From Bacillota bacterium (GTDB lineage Bacteria > Bacillota > Clostridia > Oscillospirales > Acutalibacteraceae): 64,000 bases of DNA. Both the position numbers and the translations under genes were made by a program. A model generated the notes under the pieces. It saw nothing but the letters and a program-made list of their open reading frames with translations, was not told where the DNA came from and did no database searches. How positions within the stretch are numbered: position 1 is the stretch's first letter; the number at the start of each line of letters is the position of its first letter. The stretch lies in contig JAEWYE010000062.1 in the NCBI GenBank assembly GCA_023458755.1, forward strand, positions 1-64,000, in the 5' to 3' direction. Below, piece by piece: positions 41,722 through 50,429 of this stretch.

Positions 41722-41829
41722 TGATATAATACACTGTGAGCGATTGTTGGTACAACAATATGCCTTATTTTCATGCTCAAGTTAGCAAATAGGTGACTGT
41801 GTTTTCACAGAACTTGTTCCCTATTTAAA
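41722..41829 (+). promoter_or_regulatory. ppdK promoter and structured leader
   Basis: An extended -10 element TGATATAAT (41722-41730) gives a start near 41737. Immediately downstream is a perfect inverted repeat ATTGTTG-GTA-CAACAAT (41743-41759), well placed for a repressor. A nested hairpin follows (AAATAGG/CCTATTT outside CTGTG/CACAG, about 41788-41829), ending near the ribosome site AGGAGG. Confidence 0.5.
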
Positions 41830-41849
41830 ATTTAGGAGGTTGATTATTA

Positions 41850-44486
41850 ATGAGCCACAAGTACGTCTACCTTTTCTCCGAAGGCAACGGCAAAATGAGA
41901 GAGCTGCTCGGAGGCAAAGGCGCAAACCTGGCCGAAATGACCGTGCTGGGTATGCCTGTTCCGCAGGGCTTCACAATTTCTACAGAGGCCTGTACCCAAT
42001 ATTATGAGGATGGACGTCAGATTAATGACGAAATCCAAAAAGAAATTTATGATTATCTTGCAAAGATGGAAGAAATCTGCGGCAAGAAATTCGGCGATCC
42101 GAAGAACCCGCTCCTCGTTTCCGTTCGTTCCGGCGCAAGAGCTTCCATGCCTGGCATGATGGATACCATTTTGAACCTTGGTTTAAACGACACGGTTGTA
42201 GAAGGCCTTGCTGCTTTCACAAACAACCCGCGTTTTGCATATGACTCCTACCGCCGCTTTGTTCAAATGTTCTCCGATGTTGTTATGGAAATGTCCAAAA
42301 CAGAATTCGAGAAAATCATCGACGCAAAGAAAGAAGAAAAAGGCGTTAAGATGGATACCGAGCTTGACGCTGACGATATGAAGGATTTGGTTAAGAAATT
42401 CAAAGCCTTCTATAAGAGCCAAAAGGGCGAAGACTTCCCAACCGAGCCGAAGGTTCAGTTAATGGAAGCTGTAAAAGCTGTTTTCCGTTCTTGGGACAAC
42501 CCGCGTGCAAACGTGTATCGCCGCATGAACGAAATTCCTTACAACTGGGGCACCGCTGTTAACGTACAGGCAATGGTATTCGGTAACTCCGGCGATAAAT
42601 CCGGCACAGGCGTTGCCTTTACCCGTAACCCTGCAACCGGCGAAAAAGCACTGTTTGGTGAATATCTTATCAATGCTCAGGGCGAAGACGTTGTTGCCGG
42701 TATTCGTACCCCACAACCAATCAGCCATCTGCAGCAGGATATGCCGGAAGTTTACAACCAGTTTGCAGACATTGCTACCAGACTGGAACAGCACTACACC
42801 GACATGCAGGACATGGAGTTCACCATTGAAAACGGCAAGCTCTACATGCTGCAAACCAGAAACGGCAAGAGAACCGCTGCAGCTGCTTTGAAAGTTGCGG
42901 TTGACCTTGTTGACGAAAAAATGATTACCGAAGAAGAAGCCGTTCTTCGCGTTGAGCCAAAACAACTCGATGCTCTGCTTCATCCGCAGTTTGACGCGGT
43001 TGCAATCAAAAAAGCAAAAGTCATCGGTAAAGGCTTGGCTGCTTCCCCGGGCGCTGCCTGCGGTAAAGTTGTATTCTCCGCTGAGGATGCAAAAGAGTGG
43101 CATGAGCGCGGCGAAAAGGTCGTTCTCGTTCGTCTCGAAACTTCTCCGGAAGATATCGAAGGCATGGCTGTTGCACAGGGTATTCTTACGGTCCGCGGCG
43201 GCATGACCTCTCACGCTGCTGTTGTTGCCCGCGGCATGGGCACCTGCTGCGTATCCGGCTGCGGTGACATCACCGTTGACTATGATAAGAAGCAATTCAC
43301 TCTTGCCGGCAAAGCATATAAGGAAGGCGACTATATTTCAATTGACGGTTCTACCGGCAATATTTATGGTGAAGCAATTCCTACCACCGCTGCTTCCATT
43401 TCCGGTGATTTTGACCGCTTTATGAAGTGGGCGGACGGCGTTCGCAAACTGGAAGTTTACACCAATGCGGATACACCGAAGGATGCTGCTCAGGCAAGAG
43501 CATTCGGCGCACAGGGCATCGGCCTCTGCCGTACCGAGCACATGTTCTTTGAAGGCGCCCGTATTAAAGCAATGCGCGAAATGATCGTTGCCAAAACAAC
43601 GGATGCTCGCAAGGCTGCTCTTGCAAAGATTATGCCTTACCAGCAGGGTGACTTCGAAGGTCTCTATGAAGTAATGGAAGGCCGTCCGGTAACCATCCGC
43701 TTCCTGGATCCGCCGCTGCATGAATTCCTGCCAACCAAGGAAGAAGATATTAAGGAAATCGCGGGCGAACTGAACATCACCGTGGAAGACCTGAAGAACG
43801 TTATCGCAAGCCTGCATGAATTCAACCCGATGATGGGTCACCGTGGCTGCCGTCTGACCGTTTCCTATCCGGAAATTGCTGAGATGCAGACCACCGCTGT
43901 TATTAACGCCGCAATCAATGTTAAGAAGAACAAGGGCTTTGACATTGTTCCTCAAATCATGATTCCGTTGGTAGGCGAAGTAAAAGAATTGAAATTCGTT
44001 AAAGATGTTGTTACCGCAACTGCTGATAAGATTATCAAAGATGCCGGCATCGACATGAAGTATGAAGTCGGTACGATGATCGAAATTCCCCGTGCTGCTC
44101 TTACTGCGGATGAAATCGCCAAGGAAGCGGAGTTCTTCTGCTTCGGCACCAATGATCTTACCCAAATGACATTCGGTTTCAGCCGTGATGACGCCGGTAA
44201 GTTCCTCAGCTACTACTACGAGAATAAGATTTATGAGTCCGACCCATTTGTTCACATTGATCAAAACGGCGTTGGCAAACTGATTCAGATGTCCGTTGAC
44301 CTCGGCCGTGCAACCCGCAAGGATCTGCACCTCGGCATCTGCGGCGAACATGGCGGTGACCCGTCATCCGTCGAGTTCTGCCATAAGGTTGGTTTGGACT
44401 ATGTTTCCTGTTCACCGTTCCGCGTGCCGATCGCGCGTTTGGCTGCTGCTCAGGCTGCTGTCAAAGAAAAGAGAGCAAAGAAATAA
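41850..44486 (+). CDS. ppdK: Pyruvate, phosphate dikinase
   Basis: Interconverts pyruvate + ATP + phosphate with PEP + AMP + diphosphate, used by anaerobic Clostridia in PPi-linked glycolysis. The 878-residue protein has the N-terminal ATP-grasp domain (LGGKGANLAEMTVLGMPVPQG, SVRSGARASMPGMMDTILN). The swivelling phosphohistidine domain has the phosphohistidine in GGMTSHAAVVARGMG (about residue 456). The C-terminal PEP/pyruvate barrel has GICGEHGGDP with its catalytic cysteine (about residue 832). It is complete. Its last codons are duplicated 11 kb downstream (55655-55686), bracketing the pectin cluster. Confidence 0.97.
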   Translation: MSHKYVYLFSEGNGKMRELLGGKGANLAEMTVLGMPVPQGFTISTEACTQYYEDGRQINDEIQKEIYDYLAKMEEICGKKFGDPKNPLLVSVRSGARASMPGMMDTILNLGLNDTVVEGLAAFTNNPRFAYDSYRRFVQMFSDVVMEMSKTEFEKIIDAKKEEKGVKMDTELDADDMKDLVKKFKAFYKSQKGEDFPTEPKVQLMEAVKAVFRSWDNPRANVYRRMNEIPYNWGTAVNVQAMVFGNSGDKSGTGVAFTRNPATGEKALFGEYLINAQGEDVVAGIRTPQPISHLQQDMPEVYNQFADIATRLEQHYTDMQDMEFTIENGKLYMLQTRNGKRTAAAALKVAVDLVDEKMITEEEAVLRVEPKQLDALLHPQFDAVAIKKAKVIGKGLAASPGAACGKVVFSAEDAKEWHERGEKVVLVRLETSPEDIEGMAVAQGILTVRGGMTSHAAVVARGMGTCCVSGCGDITVDYDKKQFTLAGKAYKEGDYISIDGSTGNIYGEAIPTTAASISGDFDRFMKWADGVRKLEVYTNADTPKDAAQARAFGAQGIGLCRTEHMFFEGARIKAMREMIVAKTTDARKAALAKIMPYQQGDFEGLYEVMEGRPVTIRFLDPPLHEFLPTKEEDIKEIAGELNITVEDLKNVIASLHEFNPMMGHRGCRLTVSYPEIAEMQTTAVINAAINVKKNKGFDIVPQIMIPLVGEVKELKFVKDVVTATADKIIKDAGIDMKYEVGTMIEIPRAALTADEIAKEAEFFCFGTNDLTQMTFGFSRDDAGKFLSYYYENKIYESDPFVHIDQNGVGKLIQMSVDLGRATRKDLHLGICGEHGGDPSSVEFCHKVGLDYVSCSPFRVPIARLAAAQAAVKEKRAKK
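44448..44479 (+). repeat. 32-bp direct repeat, copy 1 (ppdK 3' end)
   Basis: The sequence starting GCTCAGGCTGCTGTCAAAG and ending GAGAGCAAA lies in the last codons of ppdK (residues AQAAVKEKRAK). The identical 32 bases occur at 55655-55686 in the same orientation. Confidence 0.9.
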
Positions 44487-44509
44487 TCTACGCTCATAAA
44501 TAAAAATAG

Positions 44510-44549
44510 AACCGCACACCTTTGAGCAATCAGGGGTGTGCGGTTTTTT
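44510..44549 (+). terminator. Terminator of ppdK
   Basis: AACCGCACACC (44510-44520) pairs with GGTGTGCGGTT (44534-44544), followed by TTTTTTG. Confidence 0.88.
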
Positions 44550-44884
44550 GTATAGGTTTTATATTAATAGTTTGGTTAAACCTTGATAATAGAGGAAACA
44601 TGAAAGAGGTTGAATATATGAACTATTCTGAGTGTTACAGAGGTTAGCATACACTATATCCTCAATTGCACATGTTTTGATTTCCTCAAAGGGCTAGTGC
44701 TTATATCATGCTCAATGTTGCAGATGTCTTGTGAAGCAGTCCAGTATGACAATCGTAGCATATGACTACTGAGATAGTGCCTATTTATAGCCTATACTTA
44801 GAAGCTTTAGGAGCAACCAAAAGATCAATTCCAACCTCCGCAAAAACGTTATGGAGTAAACCTTACTGACTACAAGCTAGGACC
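44550..44884. other. Gap with degraded sequence, no supported gene
   Basis: These 335 bases contain scattered stops in all frames. The longest suggestive piece is a start-less open frame from 44811 ending at 44886-44888 (segment QFQPPQKRYGVNLTDYKLGP), which overlaps the end of the pectinesterase gene on the other strand. It may be a gene remnant at the edge of the pectin block. Nothing was recognised. Confidence 0.3.
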
Positions 44885-45865
44885 TTAATCAGTGCTTTCT
44901 TCATTCACCTTTGATAGTATGCAATGCTTTAAATCATCTATCTTTTGGCGATACCATGCAGCTTCTGGCAAAGAAAGTTGAATCCCGAATGCGCGGTTGT
45001 GCCCGGAACCGGCGCCGGTAGAATGATATTCAGCAAATTTCGCTGTCTTTTCATTTTCTGGGTTTCCCCAGTTATCCCAGCCGGCAAATGCAATATGTGA
45101 ACCTATTTCACACTTCAAAAAAGCGACTTTTGCATATTTCCGCCACGGGCGGGCTAAATAGACCGTTCCGGATGCCGCCAGCGAATGCAGACTGCAGTTC
45201 AAAAAGAAATAGCCAAAACCATTTTCCGGAGTGGACGGTGCAGCAATATAGCCGTTTACCGCTTCACCGCGATCATTGGAAAAGATGTCACAATTCTCAA
45301 ACACGGCATCCGCGCCGCCAAAAATGAAATCGACATCTCCGCGGATGAAACAGTTTTTGTAATATTGTTGGCTGCTACTGCGCGGCGTTCTTTCCCGCGG
45401 CCCGATAAAAGAGCCCGGAGTACGAGGTTCGGGCGGCAGAGGAGCCGTAAAAAGAGTATCCTGAAAACTGAGAAAATGTACATTCTCAAAATAAGCCTGC
45501 TGAGCATCAACATACGCGGCAATTGCCTGCCCAAATGTGCGTCCGTCTCCGGCGGTATTTTCAATTGTCAGATTTTTCACGGTAATATGTTCTCCGCCCA
45601 AAAAAGCGGTATAGCTGCGAAAGGTGCCATATGGTTTGCCGTCCAAATGAAGTTTACGGGCATAATCTCCGAAAGAAAGAATGGTTTTATCTGTCCCCTC
45701 CCCCAGAATCTGCAAATTCTGTTTTTCCACAAACAGTTTTTCTTGATAGATGCCGCTTTTTACAAAGATACGCGCAGGCATATGATACGGCACAGCATTT
45801 ATCGCTTCGGTAATGGTAATAAAATCTCCGTCTCCTTTTTGGGAGACAAGTAATTCCAGTTTCAT
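44885..45865 (-). CDS. Pectin methylesterase (carbohydrate esterase family 8), cytoplasmic form
   Basis: Removes methyl groups from polygalacturonate. The 326-residue beta-helix enzyme has the CE8 active-site series: GQAIAAYVDAQQAYFENV, SFQDTLF with the acid/base aspartate, RGDVDFIFGGADAVFENC with the nucleophile aspartate, and ARPWRKYAKVAFLKC with the substrate arginine. The protein starts directly with MKLELLVSQKGDGDF, so it has no signal peptide and should act in the cytoplasm on imported oligosaccharides. It is the last gene of the pectin block. Confidence 0.92.
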   Translation of the reverse strand: MKLELLVSQKGDGDFITITEAINAVPYHMPARIFVKSGIYQEKLFVEKQNLQILGEGTDKTILSFGDYARKLHLDGKPYGTFRSYTAFLGGEHITVKNLTIENTAGDGRTFGQAIAAYVDAQQAYFENVHFLSFQDTLFTAPLPPEPRTPGSFIGPRERTPRSSSQQYYKNCFIRGDVDFIFGGADAVFENCDIFSNDRGEAVNGYIAAPSTPENGFGYFFLNCSLHSLAASGTVYLARPWRKYAKVAFLKCEIGSHIAFAGWDNWGNPENEKTAKFAEYHSTGAGSGHNRAFGIQLSLPEAAWYRQKIDDLKHCILSKVNEESTD

Positions 45866-45909
45866 GGGAACCTCCCTAAAAAATCGGGCAAAAGCTTTGC
45901 TATAGACCT

Positions 45910-46734
45910 TTAAAATAAATTTTTTAAAAAGGCGATATCTTGTTTGGCACAGTCGGCATTCACCTCTTCACGCATAACAAAGAGGCTTCTGTTCATGGCG
46001 CGCAAACCATCAAATACAGCCGAATAGTTTACAATCGATTCTTCCAGCGACGCCTTTTTCAGTTCGCCGGATGCACTCTGTTTGATACCTTTGATATGTA
46101 CTGCGCAAATGCTTTCTCCAAAGCAGGAGAAGCAGCGTTCCCATAGACGGTCTTGGCTTAGAATTTCGTTGGGACATAATAAATTCACCGGATCAAAGAT
46201 GACTTTCAGACGTGAAGAACGCATGGTATCCAATACCGTTTTGGTTAGCTCCGGAGTATTCATAGTATGATAGAATACCGGTTCAATGGCTACATCTATG
46301 TTTTGTTCTTCCGCTATAGGAAGAATTTCGCTCAGAGATTTTAGCAGGCTTTTTATCGCCTCTTCACGCGTAATACTCGGTTGTTTTGTCATGCTGGTCG
46401 TCTCGGTGCCGATACAGCCGGCTTGCAATTCTTTTGCAAAAGAAAAGCTGTCGCAGAATTCCTGCACATTTTGCCGGCGCAGGTTTTCCACTGTATAAGA
46501 GGGTTCTATGTATACGCCCAGTACCGGTATCACCAGTTCTGCATCTTGACAGGAATTGTGAACTTTTTTCACCAAATCCGGTGTAATATCCGAAAAAGCA
46601 TCCACACCGAGAATCGCCTTTTTAAAAGCAAGCTGGATTCCTTCAAAACCGTCGCTGTGTATCCTTTGAAAAAGCAAATCCGGTTCTTTTTTCCCGTAGT
46701 CGTGAGCACGGGCAGCGACATGAAATCGACTCAT
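45910..46734 (-). CDS. Sugar phosphate isomerase/epimerase (xylose isomerase-like TIM barrel)
   Basis: A 274-residue AP-endonuclease-2-type TIM barrel. ETTSM, VAIEPVFYH (metal-binding glutamate), IFDPVNLL and AVHIKGI mark the strands that carry the metal ligands. Members convert or epimerise sugars such as tagatose, fructuronate or inositol intermediates. In this position a role in galacturonate or 5-keto-4-deoxyuronate processing is plausible but cannot be decided. It lies between the GH105 and pectinesterase genes, about 20 bases after GH105. Confidence 0.82.
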   Translation of the reverse strand: MSRFHVAARAHDYGKKEPDLLFQRIHSDGFEGIQLAFKKAILGVDAFSDITPDLVKKVHNSCQDAELVIPVLGVYIEPSYTVENLRRQNVQEFCDSFSFAKELQAGCIGTETTSMTKQPSITREEAIKSLLKSLSEILPIAEEQNIDVAIEPVFYHTMNTPELTKTVLDTMRSSRLKVIFDPVNLLCPNEILSQDRLWERCFSCFGESICAVHIKGIKQSASGELKKASLEESIVNYSAVFDGLRAMNRSLFVMREEVNADCAKQDIAFLKNLF

Positions 46735-46750
46735 TTTGAACTGTCCCTTT

Positions 46751-47902
46751 CTAGATTTTATTAATGCGAATCATTTCTGTATATGCCATCAGCAAAGGGG
46801 CTACCCCTTTCGCTTCATTTTCAACCACCGGCTCACTGAGATAGTAAGCAATGGAGCCATCCCGATGCTGTGTACCGCCCAGCCCCGCTACCAAACAGAT
46901 GCCGCCGAGTGTAAGCTCTCCGTTTGAATCGGATTTTAAGTATTTGTCAATGGTGCCGTAAAACGCACGCTCACCATAGGCGCGGTACCGCTGGGGAAGC
47001 AGTTCCAGCCGAACCGCCTTTAGCATACCGTACGCCAATATGGCAGTACCGCTTGTTTCCAGATAATTCCTCGACACATCGGCTCGGTCAACCACCTGAT
47101 AAAACATTCCACTTGCATCCTGATACGGGAGAAGCGCGTTTATTAATTCCTTTAACATGCTGCTGAGAACGCGGTATTCATAGTAAATCTGCTCATCCAT
47201 CTGTTCAAGCGTATCTGTAAGTGCGATGACAAGCCAGCCAATTGCGCGCAGCCAAAAGTTTGCAGAACAGCCGGTTTCCCTATCTGCCCAATACATTTCG
47301 CGGGATTCGTCATACCCGTGAAAGTAAAGTCCGGTTTTCATGTCTTTCATATATTTTTTTACATTGCAAAACTGCTGATAAATATCCGAATACTGCTGCA
47401 TATGGTTATATTTAGTCTCGTATTCCATATAAAACGGCTGTGCCATGTAAAGGCCATCCAGCCAGACTTGATTCGGATATATTTTCTTGTGCCAGAAGTT
47501 ACCCTCTTTGGTGCGCGGCATTTTTTCGAGCTGCCGGTAGACCGTATCAAGCGCGCGGCGGTATTTTTTTCTGCCGGTTGCCTCATACAGAAAAAACAAA
47601 TTTTTCGCCGGATTGATATTGTCTAAATTATATTCCTCTGCCGAATAGGTTCGGATACTGCCGTCTTCCTGCACATACCAATCAAGGAAGGAATCGGCGA
47701 AACGCAGATATTTTGCATCTTTGCCGCATTGGTATAATTCCAGTATTGCATGAATCATGCATCCGTCTATGTAATTCCATTTATTCGGCTGACCGCTCCG
47801 CATTTTTTCTATATTCCACTGCGGATTCTCCGCGTCACTGGTTTCTATCAATCGTTCGATATAAGCGTGCAGCCGCTCCAACGCCACTTTGTTCTGCTCC
47901 AT
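46751..47902 (-). CDS. Unsaturated galacturonyl/rhamnogalacturonyl hydrolase (GH105)
   Basis: Removes the unsaturated uronic acid left at the non-reducing end by pectate or rhamnogalacturonan lyases. The 383-residue alpha/alpha barrel has WNYIDGCMIHAILELY (first helix pair with an active-site aspartate), VWLDGLYMAQPFYMEYE (second aspartate), SANFWLRAIGWLVIALTDTLEQ and YLETSGTAILAYGMLKAV, the standard order of YteR/YesR proteins. No signal peptide. It is one base downstream of the polygalacturonase gene, so translation is coupled. Confidence 0.93.
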   Translation of the reverse strand: MEQNKVALERLHAYIERLIETSDAENPQWNIEKMRSGQPNKWNYIDGCMIHAILELYQCGKDAKYLRFADSFLDWYVQEDGSIRTYSAEEYNLDNINPAKNLFFLYEATGRKKYRRALDTVYRQLEKMPRTKEGNFWHKKIYPNQVWLDGLYMAQPFYMEYETKYNHMQQYSDIYQQFCNVKKYMKDMKTGLYFHGYDESREMYWADRETGCSANFWLRAIGWLVIALTDTLEQMDEQIYYEYRVLSSMLKELINALLPYQDASGMFYQVVDRADVSRNYLETSGTAILAYGMLKAVRLELLPQRYRAYGERAFYGTIDKYLKSDSNGELTLGGICLVAGLGGTQHRDGSIAYYLSEPVVENEAKGVAPLLMAYTEMIRINKI

Positions 47903-47903
47903 A

Positions 47904-49469
47904 TCAAATCCCCTTTTCTATTTGGTCAATCCCGTCAAGGTCCATCTCTTCCCCGTCATAATTTATAACCGTAATATTATTGAGACACAAAAGCCTCACA
48001 TTGCGCGCAAAGATTCCTTTTCGGCACTGCTTTTCTGCGTAATCCATCATGGCGGCATAACCCGCCTGCGCATTTGGAGAAAAGGAAAGAAAAAGATTCT
48101 CCAATTTTACTTCTTCAATGGGCATTTCCGGCAAGCCGTACAGATATACACCTGCCACACTGCAATTGATGCATCGAATATTGCGGCATACCAGCTTTTT
48201 GATGGATGGCGTGCGTTCATCCACCGGCAAGGGCTCCTTTGTGTAGACATAAGGGCTATGGCCGTCCGGGTCGCAGAAATAGAACATGCCGACCACAAGC
48301 GGCGTAAGAACATGCTCCATGCGGATATTTTCAAAAAGAATGTCATCCAGCACGGAAAGCCGACTACGTCCGCGCCGCGTTTTCATACGCAGCCCCCGGT
48401 CTGTGCTGCGCATAAAGCATTGCGAAATATGCACCTGATATACTCCGGCGGCAACCTCGCTGCCGATTGCGACGCCGCCATGTCCATTCTCCATAAAGCA
48501 ATTGCGGACGGTTATGCCGCAGCACGGTGTACGGCGGTTGAGTGCCATGAACAGCTTGCCGGATTTTATGGAAATGCAGTCGTCCCCCACAGAAATATGC
48601 GTGCCGATAATCCGAACATTTTCGCAGGATTCCGGGTCGATTCCGTCCGTGTTGGGGGAATCGGGAGGATTGCAGATGCTGACGTCCAGACAATGAAAAT
48701 CCGAACAAAAATAAGGGTGCAGCGTCCAGCTATAGGAATTTTGCAGGGATATACCATGTACCGTCACATTTTTACAATTACTGAAGAATACGGTGTTGGG
48801 ACGCCATGCAATTTTCTTTTGCTTGGGATTTTCCCACCAATCCCCGTTCTGTGCGTTTGCATCAATCGTACCTTTGCCCGTAATGATTACGTTTTGCAGA
48901 TTGATGCCGTTAAGCAGGGCGGCATAACAGGAGAGCGGATTTCCTTCCCATGTGCCGAGGTAGTATTCGTTCTGTTCATCCGCAGACAGCGTTACGCCCG
49001 GAAGGACCGGATAGTGGCTGCGGTTCGGAATACCGAGGAGAACCGCACCTTTTTCCAACAGCAGTGTACTGTCACTTTTTAAAAACAGCGGGCCCGATAG
49101 GTAAATTCCGGCTGTAAAGCATACCGTTCCGCCCGCCGGGCAACAGGAAATCGCTGCCTGAATCGCTGCTGTGCAGTCTGTTTTCCCATCAGGCACCGCA
49201 CCGAATTTCGCAACATCCAACAGAAAGCTTTCCGCCGAAGTTTCAAAGCACAGCGAAGTTTCGGTTTTGGTTTCTTTCTCCTTCAACGTAAGACGATAGG
49301 ATGTCTTTGGCAGGAGACTATATACGGAAAATACGTTTTTTGTTCCGTTTTCTATAATCCGTTTATTATCCAGATACAGGTCGTACGGCGTATCGGAAAA
49401 ATAGCAGGATACGTTATCAAGTTCAAAGACTGCGCTTCTTGAAAATATGCGGATTGGCCGAATTTTCAT
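47904..49469 (-). CDS. Polygalacturonase (GH28) with N-terminal fibronectin-like domain
   Basis: Hydrolyses galacturonan linkages. The 521-residue protein has an N-terminal Fn3-like part (about 1-85) and the right-handed beta-helix. The complete GH28 catalytic set is present: NTDGIDPESC, ISVGDDCISIKSG, GHGGVAIGSE and RMKTRRGR. There is no signal peptide, so it is likely a cytoplasmic exo-acting enzyme (galacturonate-releasing). The start at 49469 follows AAAGGTGAAGTGC; an upstream form from 49517 lacks such a site. A hairpin (49521-49544) separates it from the transporter genes. Confidence 0.93.
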   Translation of the reverse strand: MKIRPIRIFSRSAVFELDNVSCYFSDTPYDLYLDNKRIIENGTKNVFSVYSLLPKTSYRLTLKEKETKTETSLCFETSAESFLLDVAKFGAVPDGKTDCTAAIQAAISCCPAGGTVCFTAGIYLSGPLFLKSDSTLLLEKGAVLLGIPNRSHYPVLPGVTLSADEQNEYYLGTWEGNPLSCYAALLNGINLQNVIITGKGTIDANAQNGDWWENPKQKKIAWRPNTVFFSNCKNVTVHGISLQNSYSWTLHPYFCSDFHCLDVSICNPPDSPNTDGIDPESCENVRIIGTHISVGDDCISIKSGKLFMALNRRTPCCGITVRNCFMENGHGGVAIGSEVAAGVYQVHISQCFMRSTDRGLRMKTRRGRSRLSVLDDILFENIRMEHVLTPLVVGMFYFCDPDGHSPYVYTKEPLPVDERTPSIKKLVCRNIRCINCSVAGVYLYGLPEMPIEEVKLENLFLSFSPNAQAGYAAMMDYAEKQCRKGIFARNVRLLCLNNITVINYDGEEMDLDGIDQIEKGI

Positions 49470-49520
49470 GCACTTCACCTTTAATTTTTTTAAAAAAATT
49501 TCTCCCAGATAAATCAATAA

Positions 49521-49544
49521 GTAACCCCGCGGCAGCGGGGTTAC
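49521..49544. other. Hairpin between the transporter and the polygalacturonase genes
   Basis: GTAACCCCGC pairs with GCGGGGTTAC around GGCA. The weak following T-content (TTACTTATTG on the minus strand) suggests partial termination or message processing that sets transporter and enzyme levels apart. Confidence 0.55.
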
Positions 49545-49565
49545 TTTCTTGTTTCGTAAAAGGCA

Positions 49566-50429
49566 TCAGCCTTTTACGCTTCCGGTTGTGATTCCGTCAA
49601 CAAACTGCTTCTGCGCACACATGAATACCGCAATGGAAGGAATCAGACTCACAATGGACATGGCGATAATCTGGTTTTCTTCGTAGCCGGCAGAGCCAGT
49701 GGCATCCATTGACATACGCAGCGCAATGGTGACAGGATATTTTTCTACACTGGAGATGAAGATTAACGGGCCCATAAAGTCGTTCATAGACCACATGAAC
49801 GCGAACAAGCCGATTGAGACGATGGCCGGCTTGATGCAGGGCACCAAGATGAGAATTAATGTGCTGAACCTGCCACAGCCGTCAATCTTTGCGGCCTCAT
49901 CCAATTCTTTCGGGATTCCCCGGAAAAACTGAATGAGCATGAACACAAAGAATGCATCAACGGCAAAAAGATGAGGCAGCGTAAGAGGGGCAAACGTATC
50001 GAGCAGCTGAAAACTTCTCCACATTAAATAGCTTGGAATACGGAGAATAACCTGCGGAAGCAACAGCGTGCCGATAAGCAGAGCAAAGAACTGCTTTTTG
50101 AACGGAAATTCAAATCTGGCAAAGCCATAGGAAACAATGGTTACGGAAATGATTGTAAAAATCACGCGGGGAATTACGATTTCAAACGTGTTAATAAAGT
50201 AATGCCCCATGTTGTATTCCGTGCCGGTAGTCCATCCGTTTACATACGGCTGCATGCTGAAGCTGCTGGGGATAAACCCGATGGAGGAATGAATTTCAGC
50301 ATTGCTTTTAAAGGATGCGCCAAACAGCCAGACCATTGGGTACAGCATAACAATTGCTACAGCAATCAGAACAGCATACATCCAAAATCGTTTGATGTGA
50401 TTACGGTGTAGCGTTTTTTGATTATCCAT
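49566..50429 (-). CDS. Carbohydrate ABC transporter permease (CUT1, LplC/UgpE-like)
   Basis: A 287-residue permease with six membrane segments. The EAA loop is ELDEAAKIDGCGRFSTLILILVPCIKPAI, normal for CUT1 permeases. Its ATG overlaps the stop of the preceding permease. The ATPase for this transporter is not encoded nearby. Confidence 0.92.
   Translation of the reverse strand: MDNQKTLHRNHIKRFWMYAVLIAVAIVMLYPMVWLFGASFKSNAEIHSSIGFIPSSFSMQPYVNGWTTGTEYNMGHYFINTFEIVIPRVIFTIISVTIVSYGFARFEFPFKKQFFALLIGTLLLPQVILRIPSYLMWRSFQLLDTFAPLTLPHLFAVDAFFVFMLIQFFRGIPKELDEAAKIDGCGRFSTLILILVPCIKPAIVSIGLFAFMWSMNDFMGPLIFISSVEKYPVTIALRMSMDATGSAGYEENQIIAMSIVSLIPSIAVFMCAQKQFVDGITTGSVKG

Noticed and set aside
41743..41759. 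Rex (redox) operator upstream of ppdK
   Set aside because: The half-sites TTGTT and AACAA are separated by five bases, not the eight of the Rex consensus; reported only as an unassigned palindrome.
43338..44351. Open frame of over 330 codons opposite ppdK
   Set aside because: It is a by-product of codon bias in ppdK; the plus strand encodes a clear catalytic domain here.
47889..49082. Open frame of nearly 400 codons opposite the polygalacturonase gene
   Set aside because: No recognisable domain or start site, and the minus strand carries all GH28 motifs.
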